A stretch of DNA of 64,000 nucleotides from Plantago ovata (taxonomy: Eukaryota; Streptophyta; Magnoliopsida; Lamiales; Plantaginaceae), in NCBI GenBank assembly GCA_028274465.1, contig CM051455.1, positions 126,701,462 through 126,765,461 of the forward strand. Direction: 5' to 3'. Of this stretch, positions 12,064 through 23,255 are shown in pieces (position 1 is the first letter of the stretch; the number at the start of each line of letters is the position of its first letter). Position numbers and translations under genes: made by a program. The notes below the pieces were generated by a model, which saw only the letters and a list, made by a program, of their open reading frames with translations, was not told where the DNA came from and ran no database searches.

Positions 12064-13633
12064 TGTGTTTTGATATTTTGTTTTCTCACGAGTTTGATTA
12101 AGTATTATAGGTCACTTATACAAGCATTAGCTCTCACCTTGGATCCACTTTCGACGTTCGGGACGAGCGACGGCGTTCAGGTTTGCGGAGGAGGTTATCG
12201 CTGGTTATCTCTATACTTATCTTGTTTATCATAACTCGTGAAATTTTTTGCATTTGCACGTTTACTGCTTTCCTAGGATAGTCTTGCATGTTTTATATGG
12301 AGTTTATTGCCGAATTTTTTGAACTTTTTTATTGGGTAGATCAACTAACTATGCCATTAATCGTATGCTTCATCTCTATGAATTTGTTTGAGGTTTTTCT
12401 CGCTTGGCTTGTCACATTTATGTATTGCACTTAGTTAAGCTTGGTAGTTTCGACATCACTTAGTGGTGTTTTCTCTACTGCGGTTCACGAAGGCCTTTAT
12501 AATAGGATGATGCATGTTAGGGTCTTATGGTTGTTTTCCCGAGTAATTATGTACCTAAGAGGCAACAAGTCTTCACCATGCTTTGAGATTGCTAAATGCC
12601 TAGGAAGGAGGTAGTGTGAGGTTGTGTGATCCTTTGTTTATAACCTATTCTTCCGAATAGGTTTGGGGAGGGGGTTACACCATCATAGACTTGTTTTCGT
12701 TTTCCATTTTCGTATCGTGAGTTTATTTTTCATTTCCGTAAACTTGTACTCCAACCTATTTTTTCGAATAGGCTTGGGGAAGTCGTGTGAGTCATTTTTA
12801 TTCTCTTTTTGTTATGCTATTTCTCTTTTTGTTATGCTGCTGCTGGCTAAAAAAAACAGAAGAAAAAGAAAGAAAAATTCCAAGAAAAAAGAAAAAAAAA
12901 GGAAAAAAAAAAAGAAACTGGAAAGAAAAAAAGGAAGAAAAAAAACAAAAGACCCCAAAAAAGCAAGGAAGGGTCCAAAAAAGAAAGCCAAATAGCAAGG
13001 AAGGGTCCAAAAAGAAAGCCAAATAGCAGTTTAGCAAAGTGTTGTGTCTCATTTTTCCAATTCTTGTAATGTTCGTAATCGTGTTGTAATTTCTCTTTTT
13101 TATCTTTTTTGTCTTGAGTATCATCTGTTCTAGACCACCCTCGTCCTGCCATTCAGGAAGTGGTGAATAGCTTAAGACTTTACTTGAGAGATGGGTAGAA
13201 TAGGGGAGTGTTATCTTTTATAGGGAACCCTCCTTCGTTTGATGAGAGCCAGTACTGGTTCGACCTCTTTTGAGGAGAAGTCTTAACATGGTGGAACGAC
13301 AGTAAGTCCTCAGTTTCATAGACACGGGACAACCATTCGTATCTTAGCATGCTTCATTACGTCGTCACTGACTAGGTCCAGGTAGAGAATGTTACGAGAG
13401 ACTATCTTGTCTTGACATAAGTGCTTATGTGGATGTGTATAAGTCAATCATGGTATTCTCCAACCTATATTCATGCTTTGATTTATATGGTTTTTGTTCA
13501 TATGTTTTTTGATAGATTCAGTAGATTAGTTCATTTTATTGGCATGAGACTCCATTTTGTGTCTTGCATTGATTTTTGTATTAGAGTATAGCTTAGTTGC
13601 TTGAGGACAAGCAAAGGTTCGGTTTGGGGAGTT
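12064..13633 (+). other. Athila copy B 3' untranslated region with purine tract and PPT
   Basis: No env-like or other coding region can be supported here. A strongly strand-asymmetric A/G tract occupies about 12846-13020, followed by a partial tandem duplication of a 33-bp unit around 12961-13026. The last bases before the LTR (AAAGGTTCGGTTTGGGGAG, 13613-13631) form the polypurine tract that would prime plus-strand DNA synthesis. Predicted Lys-rich or Phe-rich frames here are by-products of the A-rich tract. Confidence 0.7.
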
Positions 13634-14908
13634 TGATGAATGTGTATTTTACACTTTCATTTGAGTCTTTTTCACCTATTTTAGCTATCCTCTATATTAA
13701 TTTAGCTATATTTTAGTACATTTTATTAGAATAGTGTCACATTTCTCTTTAGATTTTATTTTACAGGTTTTGATTGAAAATCGAGGATTTCCGGGCAATT
13801 ATATTGAAGTTGACAATGAATTGGTGTTCCAGAAGCCTATTTGGAGTATCTGAAGGTTTCCGGATAGGATTTGGAGTCTAGGGGCCGAATCTGGAGATTA
13901 GAAGGCCACTAGAAGTCAGAAACCGAGTCCGAAAAGGGGAAGAAATCCAAAAACACGTCGAAAATGCGGAATTCCGCGAGATTTTCTCTGGGGCGAACCA
14001 CCCCAGATGTGGGGCGAACCGCCCCACACTTATTCGAGGCCTATATATAGTTGCTCAGATTTTCTCCGAAATTCATACTTTTCCAAGCCTTCTCTCTCAC
14101 CTTTCTCTGTAGTTTTAGGGAGGGACTTCCCAGAGCCTGTTCTGGGGGTCCGTAGCTTAGGAGACACTTTTTCATAGCAGTTTGGAGCTCGTAGGATCGC
14201 AATTCTTCGGAGATTGACAACCTTCGATAACATTGTATCTTACAGTTTATTCTACTTATTTTATATATCTTTCAACATGTTTTCTTCTATGATTTCTGTT
14301 GATTGCATGCCTATTATGAGTAGCTAAACTTATCGTTGGTGGTAGTATGTGAATTCTTAGCGAAGGGAAGATAATCATGCTAATGGCTATATCGCGCATT
14401 ATACTCCGTGTTATTGCTTTATTTCGTTGATCAGGCTTAAGCCCAAATTCTCGTATGTTGTATTAATTATTATGCACAATTGGACCCTCGTCGACCTATA
14501 CGCATCTATATCTTCGTAGTGTTGAATAATTACAGAACACAATAGGACAATAGTGATTGACTTGTCGGTATCTTTATCTTCGTAGTGCTTAATAATTACA
14601 ACAGGACATCGGATTGATCAAAGATCTCCATGCAAGACCGAGGAATTTATGCATGATTATCGACCCATTATGCTTTGAAGGATCATACTATCACCAATCT
14701 CCATTATCTGTTAGAAAAACCTTTTCTATCCCGTCTGCTGATTTTATATTCTCTAGTTAAATAGATAAAGCTAGTTATAGTCCTGAGAGAACGACACTCG
14801 AGGTTATTCTACCGCTACGCTACGGTTTTCGTTGTAGTTGTGGATTTCCTTTGGCTAAATAACAAATATATTTGATCGAACCGGGACCCGACAAACCCGC
14901 GCTCATCA
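13634..14908 (+). repeat. 3' LTR of Athila copy B
   Basis: This is a complete 1275-bp LTR, TGATGAATG to CATCA. It has two GC palindrome units (13991-14026) just upstream of the TATA box CTATATATAG (about 14040-14049). It is nearly identical to copies A and E, so these insertions belong to one recently active family. Confidence 0.92.
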
Positions 14909-15442
14909 GTAGGGCGTGAGGAGGGCTTCTACTCGGCCCTTGACCAGTTGAAGGCTAAGGATCTCTTGCCCGAGGACTTTGACAGCGATGCCGCGGGCTT
15001 AATGGATAACAAGAACGGCGAGTTTGCGGAGTATGAAGATCAAATGGTGTCCGACGCCGAGCACCAAGCTTGTGAATTCGGCGCGTTGGTCGCTAACCCG
15101 GAGGTCCCTTATCCTGCCAAGGTCGGCTTGCTTCCTTCCTGGGTGCCCGAGGTCCTCCGAGTTGGGATACTCGAGCCGTTCAACAAGTGTGGCCATCGCA
15201 ACACTAGGTGGCTCGCTCTTCCTGGCCCTGTCCTCGGCCGTGACTACACTGTGGAGGAGCCCGAGGTCACCAAGTTCCGCGAGTCGCTCGAGGCAGAGAG
15301 GCGCGCGGGGGGCTCTGGAGTCAGTCGAGCGGAGGGAGCGAGCCAGGCTTCTGGGGGTGGTAGTCGAACTGGAGAAGGTCAAGACCCGCAAAGATCTCCC
15401 CCCAAGTCCCCCGAGCAGTCTCGAAGTCGCTCAGATTGTTGA
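14909..15442 (+). pseudogene. Antisense accessory gene of Tat 1, 3' part
   Basis: This continues in frame the exon cut at 6099. After the repeated GTAG the frame encodes FYSALDQLKAKDLLPEDF and an acidic region. It ends in a Ser/Gly/Arg-rich tail (SPEQSRSRSDC) with a stop at 15440-15442. There is no stop in this segment, so its damage comes from the insertion and from the two upstream stops. Confidence 0.72.
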
Positions 15443-16616
15443 AGGCCGAGTATGCTCGGTAGAACTTGTAGAAAAAATTTAACAAGTCCTTTTTCTGCTA
15501 GTCGAACAATTACTTTTATGCTTTAACTTATTCGGCCCTTTGTGGCGTGCTCGGAAGAGATATTTTTGATGCCCCACTCAGATGGGTGCATATCTTTTTG
15601 TAAATCAACAATGCTTCTCCTTTTGCCCGACGAGGCCTTATGCTAATCGCTCCTTGTTTATATGTTGCATATCTCTTCTTTACTTTTGATGTGTCGCAAA
15701 GTATTATTCGAGTTTTCATAATATGTTGCTTCAGGTACTTGTTTCTTCTTCGTTGGACTTAGAAAAATTTCTAAGTATGCGTCGTCGAACGGAGTCGTCG
15801 GACGCTTGTAATATACATCTCAAATCACGCGCTTCCGGACCTTTTCTTTGGAGTAAATTCTTAAGTATTGAAGCTCGCTTGTCGGGCGTCTCATGGGTCG
15901 ACTACCCATGCTAGTCGGCCGCCGTATATTCTTATTGGTAGTCGGCCGCCTAGTGCTTCTTTAAAACTTAGACAAAATTTTCTAAGTAGGAATCAAATTT
16001 CACCAAGTATTAATCCTAGTACTCGGGCGCCTCATTCCCTTGGTACCTTCAGACGCTTCCTGAATGAATGTTAGTCGGGCAACCCTAATTACCAATGTAG
16101 TCGGCCCTTAGGTAATTAAGTGTGTCGTCGAGCACACTTTTCTCCCTTTGCAATTTTTTCTCAAAAAATTCATGGAAAAATCTCGTGGACGATGGAATAG
16201 TTATTGTCTTCCGACCATTTGGAAGCTTTGGCCGAGGGGCGTGTGGTCGCACCCTTGTGCGTCCTCCGACCCGAAAATTTTCCGAATTTTTTTTTTCCCG
16301 AGATATGTTTTCTTGTTTCGAGAAACAAAGAAGATTGATTTTTTTGCCTTTCGACCTTTATTTCTTTCCTTCGGAGCTTCTCATCTAGTTTCGTATTTTT
16401 ATGTTGCCCTTCGTGGTTTTATATCTGCCTTTCGAGCAAACAAGACAATATTTCAAACTGAAAGAGTTGCATTGATTTGACGGAAATTCAATTACAACGG
16501 TGGGCTTCGAGGCCATGCCAAAGGGCGAAACAAAAACTGAACTAGAAATCATAAACTGGCGAAAGGGGGCTTTCCACAAGAGCTCATCAAAACATTGCAT
16601 ATTTCTCCAATGCCTT
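15443..16616. other. Gene-free spacer of Tat 1 between antisense gene and pol
   Basis: This is an AT- and pyrimidine-rich spacer with scattered TCGGNCG-like words and no supported coding frame. It separates the convergent 3' ends of the antisense gene (plus) and the integrase (minus), so it probably holds both 3' UTRs. No polyadenylation site can be fixed with confidence. Confidence 0.5.
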
Positions 16617-18375
16617 CTAGCATAAAACCTCTGGAGATTGGTGGTGTTCCAGGTGTTCTTCAACTTGCTTCCTTCGGCATCTTCCAAGCGGTAGCTTCCA
16701 TTGGAGTTGGCTTATATTATCTTGCATGTAAGGTCCTTCCCACTTAGGTTCCATCTTGTGTGGATTGCCTAGGATATCTGCCTTATGGAGTACTAAGTCT
16801 CCGACTTGAAAGTCTCTGTCCTTGATGTTCTTGGTAAGCCTTCGCGACAATGGCTTGGTATCTCAAGATGTTTGCCAATGCTGTGGTCCTTGACTCTTCG
16901 AGCATTTCTAGATCAAACATTCTTGCTTCATGGTTGTCCTCCGGTTGGTAGCCTTGAATTCTCAATGTCTCATGCACAATCTCGGCCGGGATAACTGCCT
17001 CCGAACCATAAACAAGGGAGAATGGGGTTTCCCTTGTTGCTGTCTTTGAAGTAGTGCGGTAGGCCCAAAGGACTCCATCAAGTTGCTCAGCCCAACTTCC
17101 TTGGTACGCTGAAAACCTTTTCTTCAAGCTCCTTACGAGCGTCTTGTTGGTGGACTCAGTTTGGCCATTGGCTTGGGGATATCCTACTGAAGTAAAGCGC
17201 CTTTCGATCTTCATCCTTTCGCACCATGCGTTAAACTTGGCTCCAGAGAATTGAGAGCCGTTGTCGGACACAAGGACCCTTGGCAAGCCAAAGCGACATA
17301 CAATGTTCCTCCAGACAAAATCCATAACCTTCTTCTCGCTGATCACCGAAACCGCTTCCGCCTCTGCCCATTTGCTCAAGTATTCTACCACGACAATGAT
17401 GAACTTCTTTTGTCCGGTTCCTTTGGGCAATGGTCCGACTATGTCTATTCCCCATGTGTCGAAGGGACATGTGATCTTGGAAGGAATAAGCGGTCTTGCG
17501 GGCGCACGATCAGGGGTCGCAAAGTATTGGCTTTCCTCGCATTTGCGCACGAATTGCGCAGCATCCTCTCGCACTGTTGGCCAATAAAATCCTTGGCGAA
17601 TGATTTTCTGAGCTAAAGCTCTTCCTCCCGAGTGGTTTCCGCAGCTCCCTTGGTGCATTTCTTCTAAGATCGCTTGAACTTCGTTGTCACTAACACATCT
17701 AAGGTGTGTGCCTCTGAAGGATCTCTTGTAAAGATATGCCCCTTGGACAAAGTATCTCACTGCTCTTCCTTTGATCCTTCTTGCTTCCGCACAGTCCCTT
17801 GGGAGAATTCCATGCATCAAATAGGTCGCGATAGGTTGCATCCAACTTGGGTTTGTATCAATGGTGAACATGCCTTGCGCACTTTTTTGAGAACTTGCGA
17901 TGGACGAAAGCTCCATCTTCAGAAGTATCACATTTCGAGTGTCTACGCCTCCGGACGCTGATGCATATTTGGACAAGGCATCCGCCTTACCATTGAGCTC
18001 TCTTGCAAATTTCTCTACTTGGCATTCTTCAAATTGTGACATCTTTTCTTTGATAGCGTCCTTGTACTCTAGCAAGGAACTCTTCTTCACTTTGAATGCT
18101 CCGGCCAACTGCCTCTCGGCCAATTGTGAGTCGGTAAAAAGCTTGATTTTCTTCACTTGTAGTGCTTTGGCCACCCGGAGACCGATCAGAATCGCTTCAT
18201 ATTCTGCTTCATTGTTTGAGACCAAAAAGCCTAAGGTCACTGCGTATTCTAACTCGGCTCCTCCGGGGCTCCTGAGGTAGATTCCAATTCCTCCGGACCT
18301 CCCGCAAGACGAACCATCAACTTGTAAAATCCAAACATCTCCATGATCTTTTGGATCTTTTGGTTCGGGGAGCAT
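16617..18375 (-). pseudogene. Tat 1 second RNase H and integrase
   Basis: From 18375 leftward there is an RNase H-like domain (LQVDGSSCGRSGGIGIYL, NNEAEYEAIL, LFTDSQL), the extra RNase H typical of Tat elements. Next come the integrase zinc region, the catalytic core (DTWGIDIVGPLP, VSDNGSQFSG, PQANGQTESTNK) and the chromatin-end module (QVGDLVL, PKWEGPY) in another frame at 16617-16850. The frame changes between about 16783 and 16850. One zinc-binding residue looks changed, since CEESQYF replaces the usual CxxCQ pattern. The product is not expected to be functional. Confidence 0.85.
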
Positions 18376-18667
18376 CAGTTTTAGAACTGGTTCCTTCGGA
18401 CACTTTCCTTTTTCCTCCGGACCCTTCTATGCTTCCTCCAGAACTTCCGTTCCGGACTTTGGTCCTTGGAGCATAATCTGAGAATTTGCTTCTTCCATTG
18501 CCACATCGTTAAGAAGGAACATGTTGCTGGGAGTGTATTCTTTCCTTTGGTCATTGGTCTCAGGACGATAAAGCATGGCGTCTTCGGCATTGGTCATATC
18601 AATTTCTCGACTAGCTTGGGCTAGTTCTTTGAATCCCTTCAATGCCGCTTCTAGAGCTTTGAAATGT

Positions 18668-20185
18668 TCACTGACTTGAGGTCCTTGGGATCATCATAGC
18701 TGAATCAGATTGTGCTTCCTTTGGGTCGACGTCCATAGGGTCCTTTGCGGGATACTCGGCCAAGAAATCCGCTAGGACTTGAGCTTTTTTGGCTAATGGA
18801 GCTTGGTAGTCGATGTCGAACTCACTAAGTTCGATCGCCCATCTCGCTAGTCTTCTGCTCATTTCAGGTCGCCCTAGGACTTGTTTCAGAGGTTGGCTTG
18901 TTAAGACAATCACTTTGTGTTCACCAAAGTATGGTTTGAGCCTCCTTGCGGTGTAGACCAAGGCAAATGACAACCTTTCAATGTCCAAATATCTCGTTTC
19001 CGCACCCGTGAGTGCCTTGCTCAAATAATAGATCGGCATGTGATCATTCCCTTGGATCTGTACCAAGACGGAACTTATTGCCTCCGGAGTGGTCGCAAGG
19101 TAGAGATATAATGGTTCTCCATCGACCGGCTTGGATAACAAAGGTGGCGACAACAAGTATTGTTTCAATTTCTCAAAAGCCTCTTCGCATTCCTTTGTCC
19201 ATTCGAACTGATTACTCTTCCTTAGGACCTTGAAGAAAGGTAGATTCTTCTCGGCTGATCTCGAGATAAAACGGCTTAGGGCGATTGACTTCCCAACCAA
19301 TTGTTGTACCTCGTTGAGCGTCTTTGGCTGCGGAAGGTCAAGTATGGCTTTGATCTTTTCTAGATTTGCTTCTATTCCCCTCTCGGTCACCACATAACCA
19401 AGGAACTTGCCTCCCTTGACACCAAATGTGCACTTTGCCGGGTTAAGCTTCATGCCATATTTCCTTAGGACCGCGAAGCACTTATTAAGGTGCTCGACGT
19501 GTTGATCTCCCTTCTTGCTTTTCACCAGCATGTCGTCGACGTACACTTCCATGGTTTTTCATATCTCATCCTTGAACATCTTGTTCACTAGGCGTTGGTA
19601 GGTCGCCCCTGCATTTTTGAGTCCGAAGGGCATGACGTTGAAGCAGTAGACATTGCCATTAGCAAAGAAGGCTGTCTTTGGTACGTCGTCCCTTGCCATT
19701 CCTTGATAGGCATACATGAAGCTAAGTAGTGCACATCCGACGGTGGAATCCACAAGTTGATCAATCCTAGGAAGGGGATAAGGATCCTTCGGACAAAACT
19801 TGTTGAGACGAGTGAAGTTGTTGCACATTCTCCATTTCCCTTCGCCTTTCTCTACTAGGACCACATTGCAAACCCACTCTGAATATCTTACTTCTTTGAT
19901 ATGTCCTGCTTTCAAGAGCCTTTGGACCTCCGCTTCAATGATGGAATTGTCCTCCGGACCAAAATCTCTTCGCTTCTCGCGAATATGGGTGATTTTGGGA
20001 TCTAAGTTCAAATGGTGAACCGCGACCCTAGGGTCGATTCCTTTGAGATCCTCTGTACTCCATGCGAATACGTCATTGTTGTCCCTGAGGCATTGGATGA
20101 CCTTCATTCGTACCTCGGCGGTCATCTCTGTTCCTATCCTTGTGACCTTGTCGGGAGACCTTTCTACCACTTGAATTTCTTCCAA
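18668..20185 (-). pseudogene. Tat 1 reverse transcriptase and native RNase H
   Basis: RT motifs read WRMCNNFTRLNK, CPKDPYPLPRIDQLVD, VMPFGLKNAGATYQRL and, past an in-frame TGA at 19559-19561, VYVDDMLVKS. The native RNase H follows (LYLYLATTPEAISS, FGEHKVIVLTSQPL). Two features show inactivity beyond the stop. The first catalytic Asp of the family FMDAY motif is replaced (FMYAY), and residues after AYQG appear to be missing. The region between 18375 and 18668 is frame-disturbed linker. Confidence 0.85.
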
Positions 20186-20954
20186 AGCTTCTTTTGCTTC
20201 AATTTTGTTTTCTTCAAAAAATGCTTTTTTCTTCGAGGTCGGAGGGTGGGAGGAATTACTTGGTACTCTTCGAGCTCTTTTACCTCTGCCACCGCTAAAC
20301 TTTCCTCTTTCCTCTGGACCGCCTTTCTTCGCCTTGCTGCCGGACTAGGTTTTTTCGACTTCCTTCGAGTCCTGGTCGCTCGGATAGAGTAAAAAGCATT
20401 TGGTCCTTCTTCCGGATCTCGGTCTCCTAGGGCGAAGCGTCCAATTGAGGTCACACTTTCGGAAAGAGTATAACACTCCCATGCCTCCCTTATGTTCCCA
20501 ATTACTTGCCCTATGGCACCGTCGTCGCAAGGAAACTTCATGCGGTTGTGGACGGTTGAAACAACAGCTTTGAATTGAGACAAGGCGGGTCGCCCTATTA
20601 CCACATAATAGTCGAAAGGAATATCAACTACCAAGAATGTAATCGACTTTGTTATTCTGCAAGGATCCTTGCCCATGGACACGGGAGGACCATGCTTCCG
20701 AGGGGCATTATGGGTTGTCCTCCGAACCCTACTAGGGCGCTCACCACTTCTTTTAATCCTTCTTTCGGATCAATTTTCATCTTTTTTAGAGTACTTGTGA
20801 AGATGAGATTTGCTGAGCTTCCGGTGTCTACCAGTATTTTTGGAACTTCGAAGCAAAAAATGTCGAACGACACTACCAGAGGAACACTTGGGTCTTGAGT
20901 GTCTCCTCCTCCGGCATGTCTCGGAGGAAGTTCACTATCGTCGAAAGAAATCAT
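20164..20954 (-). pseudogene. Tat 1 protease and linker
   Basis: The retroviral-type aspartic protease is recognised by VDTGSSANLIF (about 20840) and by the downstream VVIGRPALSQFKAVVS. It is split over two frames (20652-20954 and 20164-20682). A basic linker leads into RT. It is homologous along its length to the protease of Tat 2 at 59386-60012. The protease would process the polyprotein. Confidence 0.8.
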
Positions 20955-21182
20955 GTTGGTTCCTTTCGGGGCAACTTGTCCATACTTGGGGTCTCTCGCC
21001 GTGAGATCACTGGCGGTTCTTTCTCTTGCTTTGCGACTATCACCTCCCGCTGGTCCTCCGGCGATAGTAAGAATTCTTCCATTGATAGGCCTATTCTAAA
21101 AGTGTGCTTTTCTTACAAAACCCCGATGTCGCTCGCCCTCCGGAGGAGGAGGATGCGGAGGTGGCAAAACTGAAGGCTCCCT

Positions 21183-23192
21183 TCATGGTTTGGGGGCGAT
21201 GTGATGAATGGATTGGTGAACTGGTTCCTCCAGACGGACATAATTGACCAATTGCCCTCGGCGCACTAACTTCTCGATTCCAGTCTTGAGGTTAATGCAT
21301 TCATCGGTGGTATGCCCTTTGCATTTGTGGAAGTAGCAAAACTTGTCCGAATTTCTATGCTTTCGGCCCTCCGGCATAGGCTCGGGCCAATCAACATCCA
21401 TGTTCCTTGTTATAATAGTGCTCAAGATTTCGGATCTTGGCCTATTAAGCTCAGTGTACTTCTCGTACCTCCTAGGGGGAGATCTCCTTGGAGGAGTTCT
21501 CTTGTCCCTGAAGTCATCTCTATGGTGTTGCTCCTTTTGAATGGTGTTTCCCTCATTTCTCTAGTCTTGCCTTCTTTGTTTCGGGGGATTATTCTGAGCT
21601 TGCCTTTGCTGTTCCTTTTCCTTCAGAGCGGTCGGAAGGACAGTTCTTCCCGGGACGGTTCTCCGGAACTCCTCTGCCGCCAAAAAATTCTCGCATACTT
21701 GCTCTAGGTCTTTCTCAGTTTCCACATGGAACCTCGCGAGTTCGTCCCGAAGCTTCTCATTGGTGGTATTTCCATACAAGTATTCCTTTCGCTCTTTGGC
21801 TCCGTGATTTTCTACTTGGTATGCCGCTTCATGGAACCTTGTCAAGAATTCCCTCAAGTCCTCCGACGGCCTTTGAACAATTTCGGCCAAATACTTGACT
21901 CCCCTCTTCTTCCGAATCACTTTCTCAAATCTTTTTATGAATTGAGATGTGAGTTCCTTGTAGGATGTGATGGAACCATTGTCTAAGTTAGACCACCAAA
22001 CCACTGCCTCTCCACAAAGTGTCGAGGGGAAGATCAATGCCTTGGTGTTGAGATCATGCCCGTGGGCTTCCATTTTCGTGCCAAATCTTACTAGATGGTT
22101 CTTGGGACAACTGGTACCATCGTAATTTTCCAGAGTTGGGAATCCTCTATCAGTCTTCACCACATGAGTTTTTATGGCATCACATAGTGCGCTCGGCTCC
22201 ATATCTTTTTCTTGCTCTTGGACGCTTGTTTTTAACGCATCTATTTGCGCTTCAATGACCTTCCTTTGGGCTTTCAACTCTTCAAGGTTTAGCCTTCTCC
22301 CGGTCATGGGGTCGAAGCCTAACATTGGAGTGACTTGGGCTACTGTCCTCGCACACTTATTTTCTGCCATTGCTTCCGGACGATTCTGAGGAGTGGTCTG
22401 ATTTGGAAGAGTTGGCGGATTGATGACTTGCAATTGGAGTTGGTCCGGGGGAACTTGAAGATGGTCCGGGGGATGCGGGTTATTGGGTCCTTGCGAGGCC
22501 CTTACCCTTCGGTCGATGATTTCTCTCAAGTCTCCCGGGGCTCCTTGGGGACCTAATCTTGATTGCACGCCTTGGGGCCCTAGCCTTGACTGTACGCCTT
22601 GAGGTCCCAGCCTTGCGTGAATCGGCCTAGGACTCGCTCGACATTGAGCTTCATCTTGAGCGGGATGTGCTCTTGCTAGAATGGGTGCGGGTTCTTGCAC
22701 TTGGGGCTGCCTTTGGGCCCTTATTTCCTCCTCTACTCTCGCTGCCTCATTTTCTCCTAGGCATCCTTGGATGGTCAGGAGGAACAATCCGTATTGCACC
22801 TCCGTGAAGCCAAAGTCCGCAGGACGTACTACTCGTCCGTTGGGAAGAGTAAAGTTCATTGCTGCTGGTTGGTCTTGCCTTGGGACCGGTTGATTTTGCC
22901 TTGGGGCCGGTTGAGCGGAATTCCTTAATGCGCCAAAGCCGGATCCGACGGGAATCCCTTGAGGCGCTTTTTCGGCAACTCCTTCCTCGGGAGCAGTGAC
23001 GCTCACCGGCGCTCCGTCAAGCAATTCATCGTATGGGTAATCATCAACATTATCATTTATAACTGCCCTACCACCATTGCCTCGCCCCCTTCCTCTTCCT
23101 CTGCCTCCCAACGGGGGACGGCCCCGTGGGCGAGCAGGTGGGGGTCCGGCGACAGCGGTCGCAAGGCGGGTGCTTTTTCTGGGATTAACCAT
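21183..23192 (-). pseudogene. Tat 1 gag with zinc-finger-like C-terminus
   Basis: I start gag at the ATG at 23192 (MVNPRKSTRLAT) rather than at the longer open frame to 23357, because the longer frame reads into the LTR. This start also matches Tat 2. The N-terminus is Arg/Gly-rich (RGRPPLGGRGRGRGRG). A linker follows with a tandem repeat RLGPQGVQS, then the gag core (ALIFPSTLCGEAVVWW, FIKRFEKVIRKKRG) down to 21561. In the next frame (21183-21425) there is a zinc-binding-like motif, FCYFHKCKGHTTDEC. The role is structural capsid formation and RNA binding. Confidence 0.85.
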
Positions 23193-23235
23193 CCTTCGGG
23201 CCGCGCTAGTAGGGCGAGGGTAACTTTTTGATCGT

Positions 23236-23255
23236 TTCCCACAGACGGCGCCAAA
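23236..23255 (-). other. Primer-binding site of Tat 1
   Basis: The minus strand reads TTTGGCGCCGTCTGTGGGAA directly after the LTR end. This is the PBS form typical of Tat-type elements, and a one-base variant occurs at 57239 in Tat 2. Confidence 0.85.

Larger units (their letters stand above)
6100..14908 (+). mobile_element. Athila-lineage Ty3/gypsy element, copy B
   Basis: This 8.8-kb plus-strand insertion has a shortened 5' LTR, gag-pol, a long untranslated 3' region, polypurine tract and a complete 3' LTR. It sits inside a coding exon of the antisense gene of Tat 1. GTAG precedes the insertion (6094-6097) and follows it (14909-14912), with two extra T bases at the left junction. The host reading frame is open on both sides and in register. 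RT and RNase H motifs (FMDDFSLFG, CIDYRRLN) place it in Athila. Loss of the PBS and many coding breaks make it defective. Confidence 0.92.

Noticed and set aside
12663..13152. Lys-rich and Phe-rich open frames on both strands
   Set aside because: These are by-products of the A/G-rich tract in the Athila 3' region; composition, not domain, keeps them open.
12064..13633. env-like gene of Athila
   Set aside because: Some Athila elements carry one here, but no frame of useful length with a signal or membrane segment is present.
16122..16480. Two overlapping plus-strand open frames
   Set aside because: They are biased towards Phe/Arg/Ser, have no domain, and lie in the spacer next to the minus-strand integrase.
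21726..23231. Plus-strand open frames over Tat 1 gag
   Set aside because: They are reverse-strand shadows of the gag frame; the real motifs are all on the minus strand.
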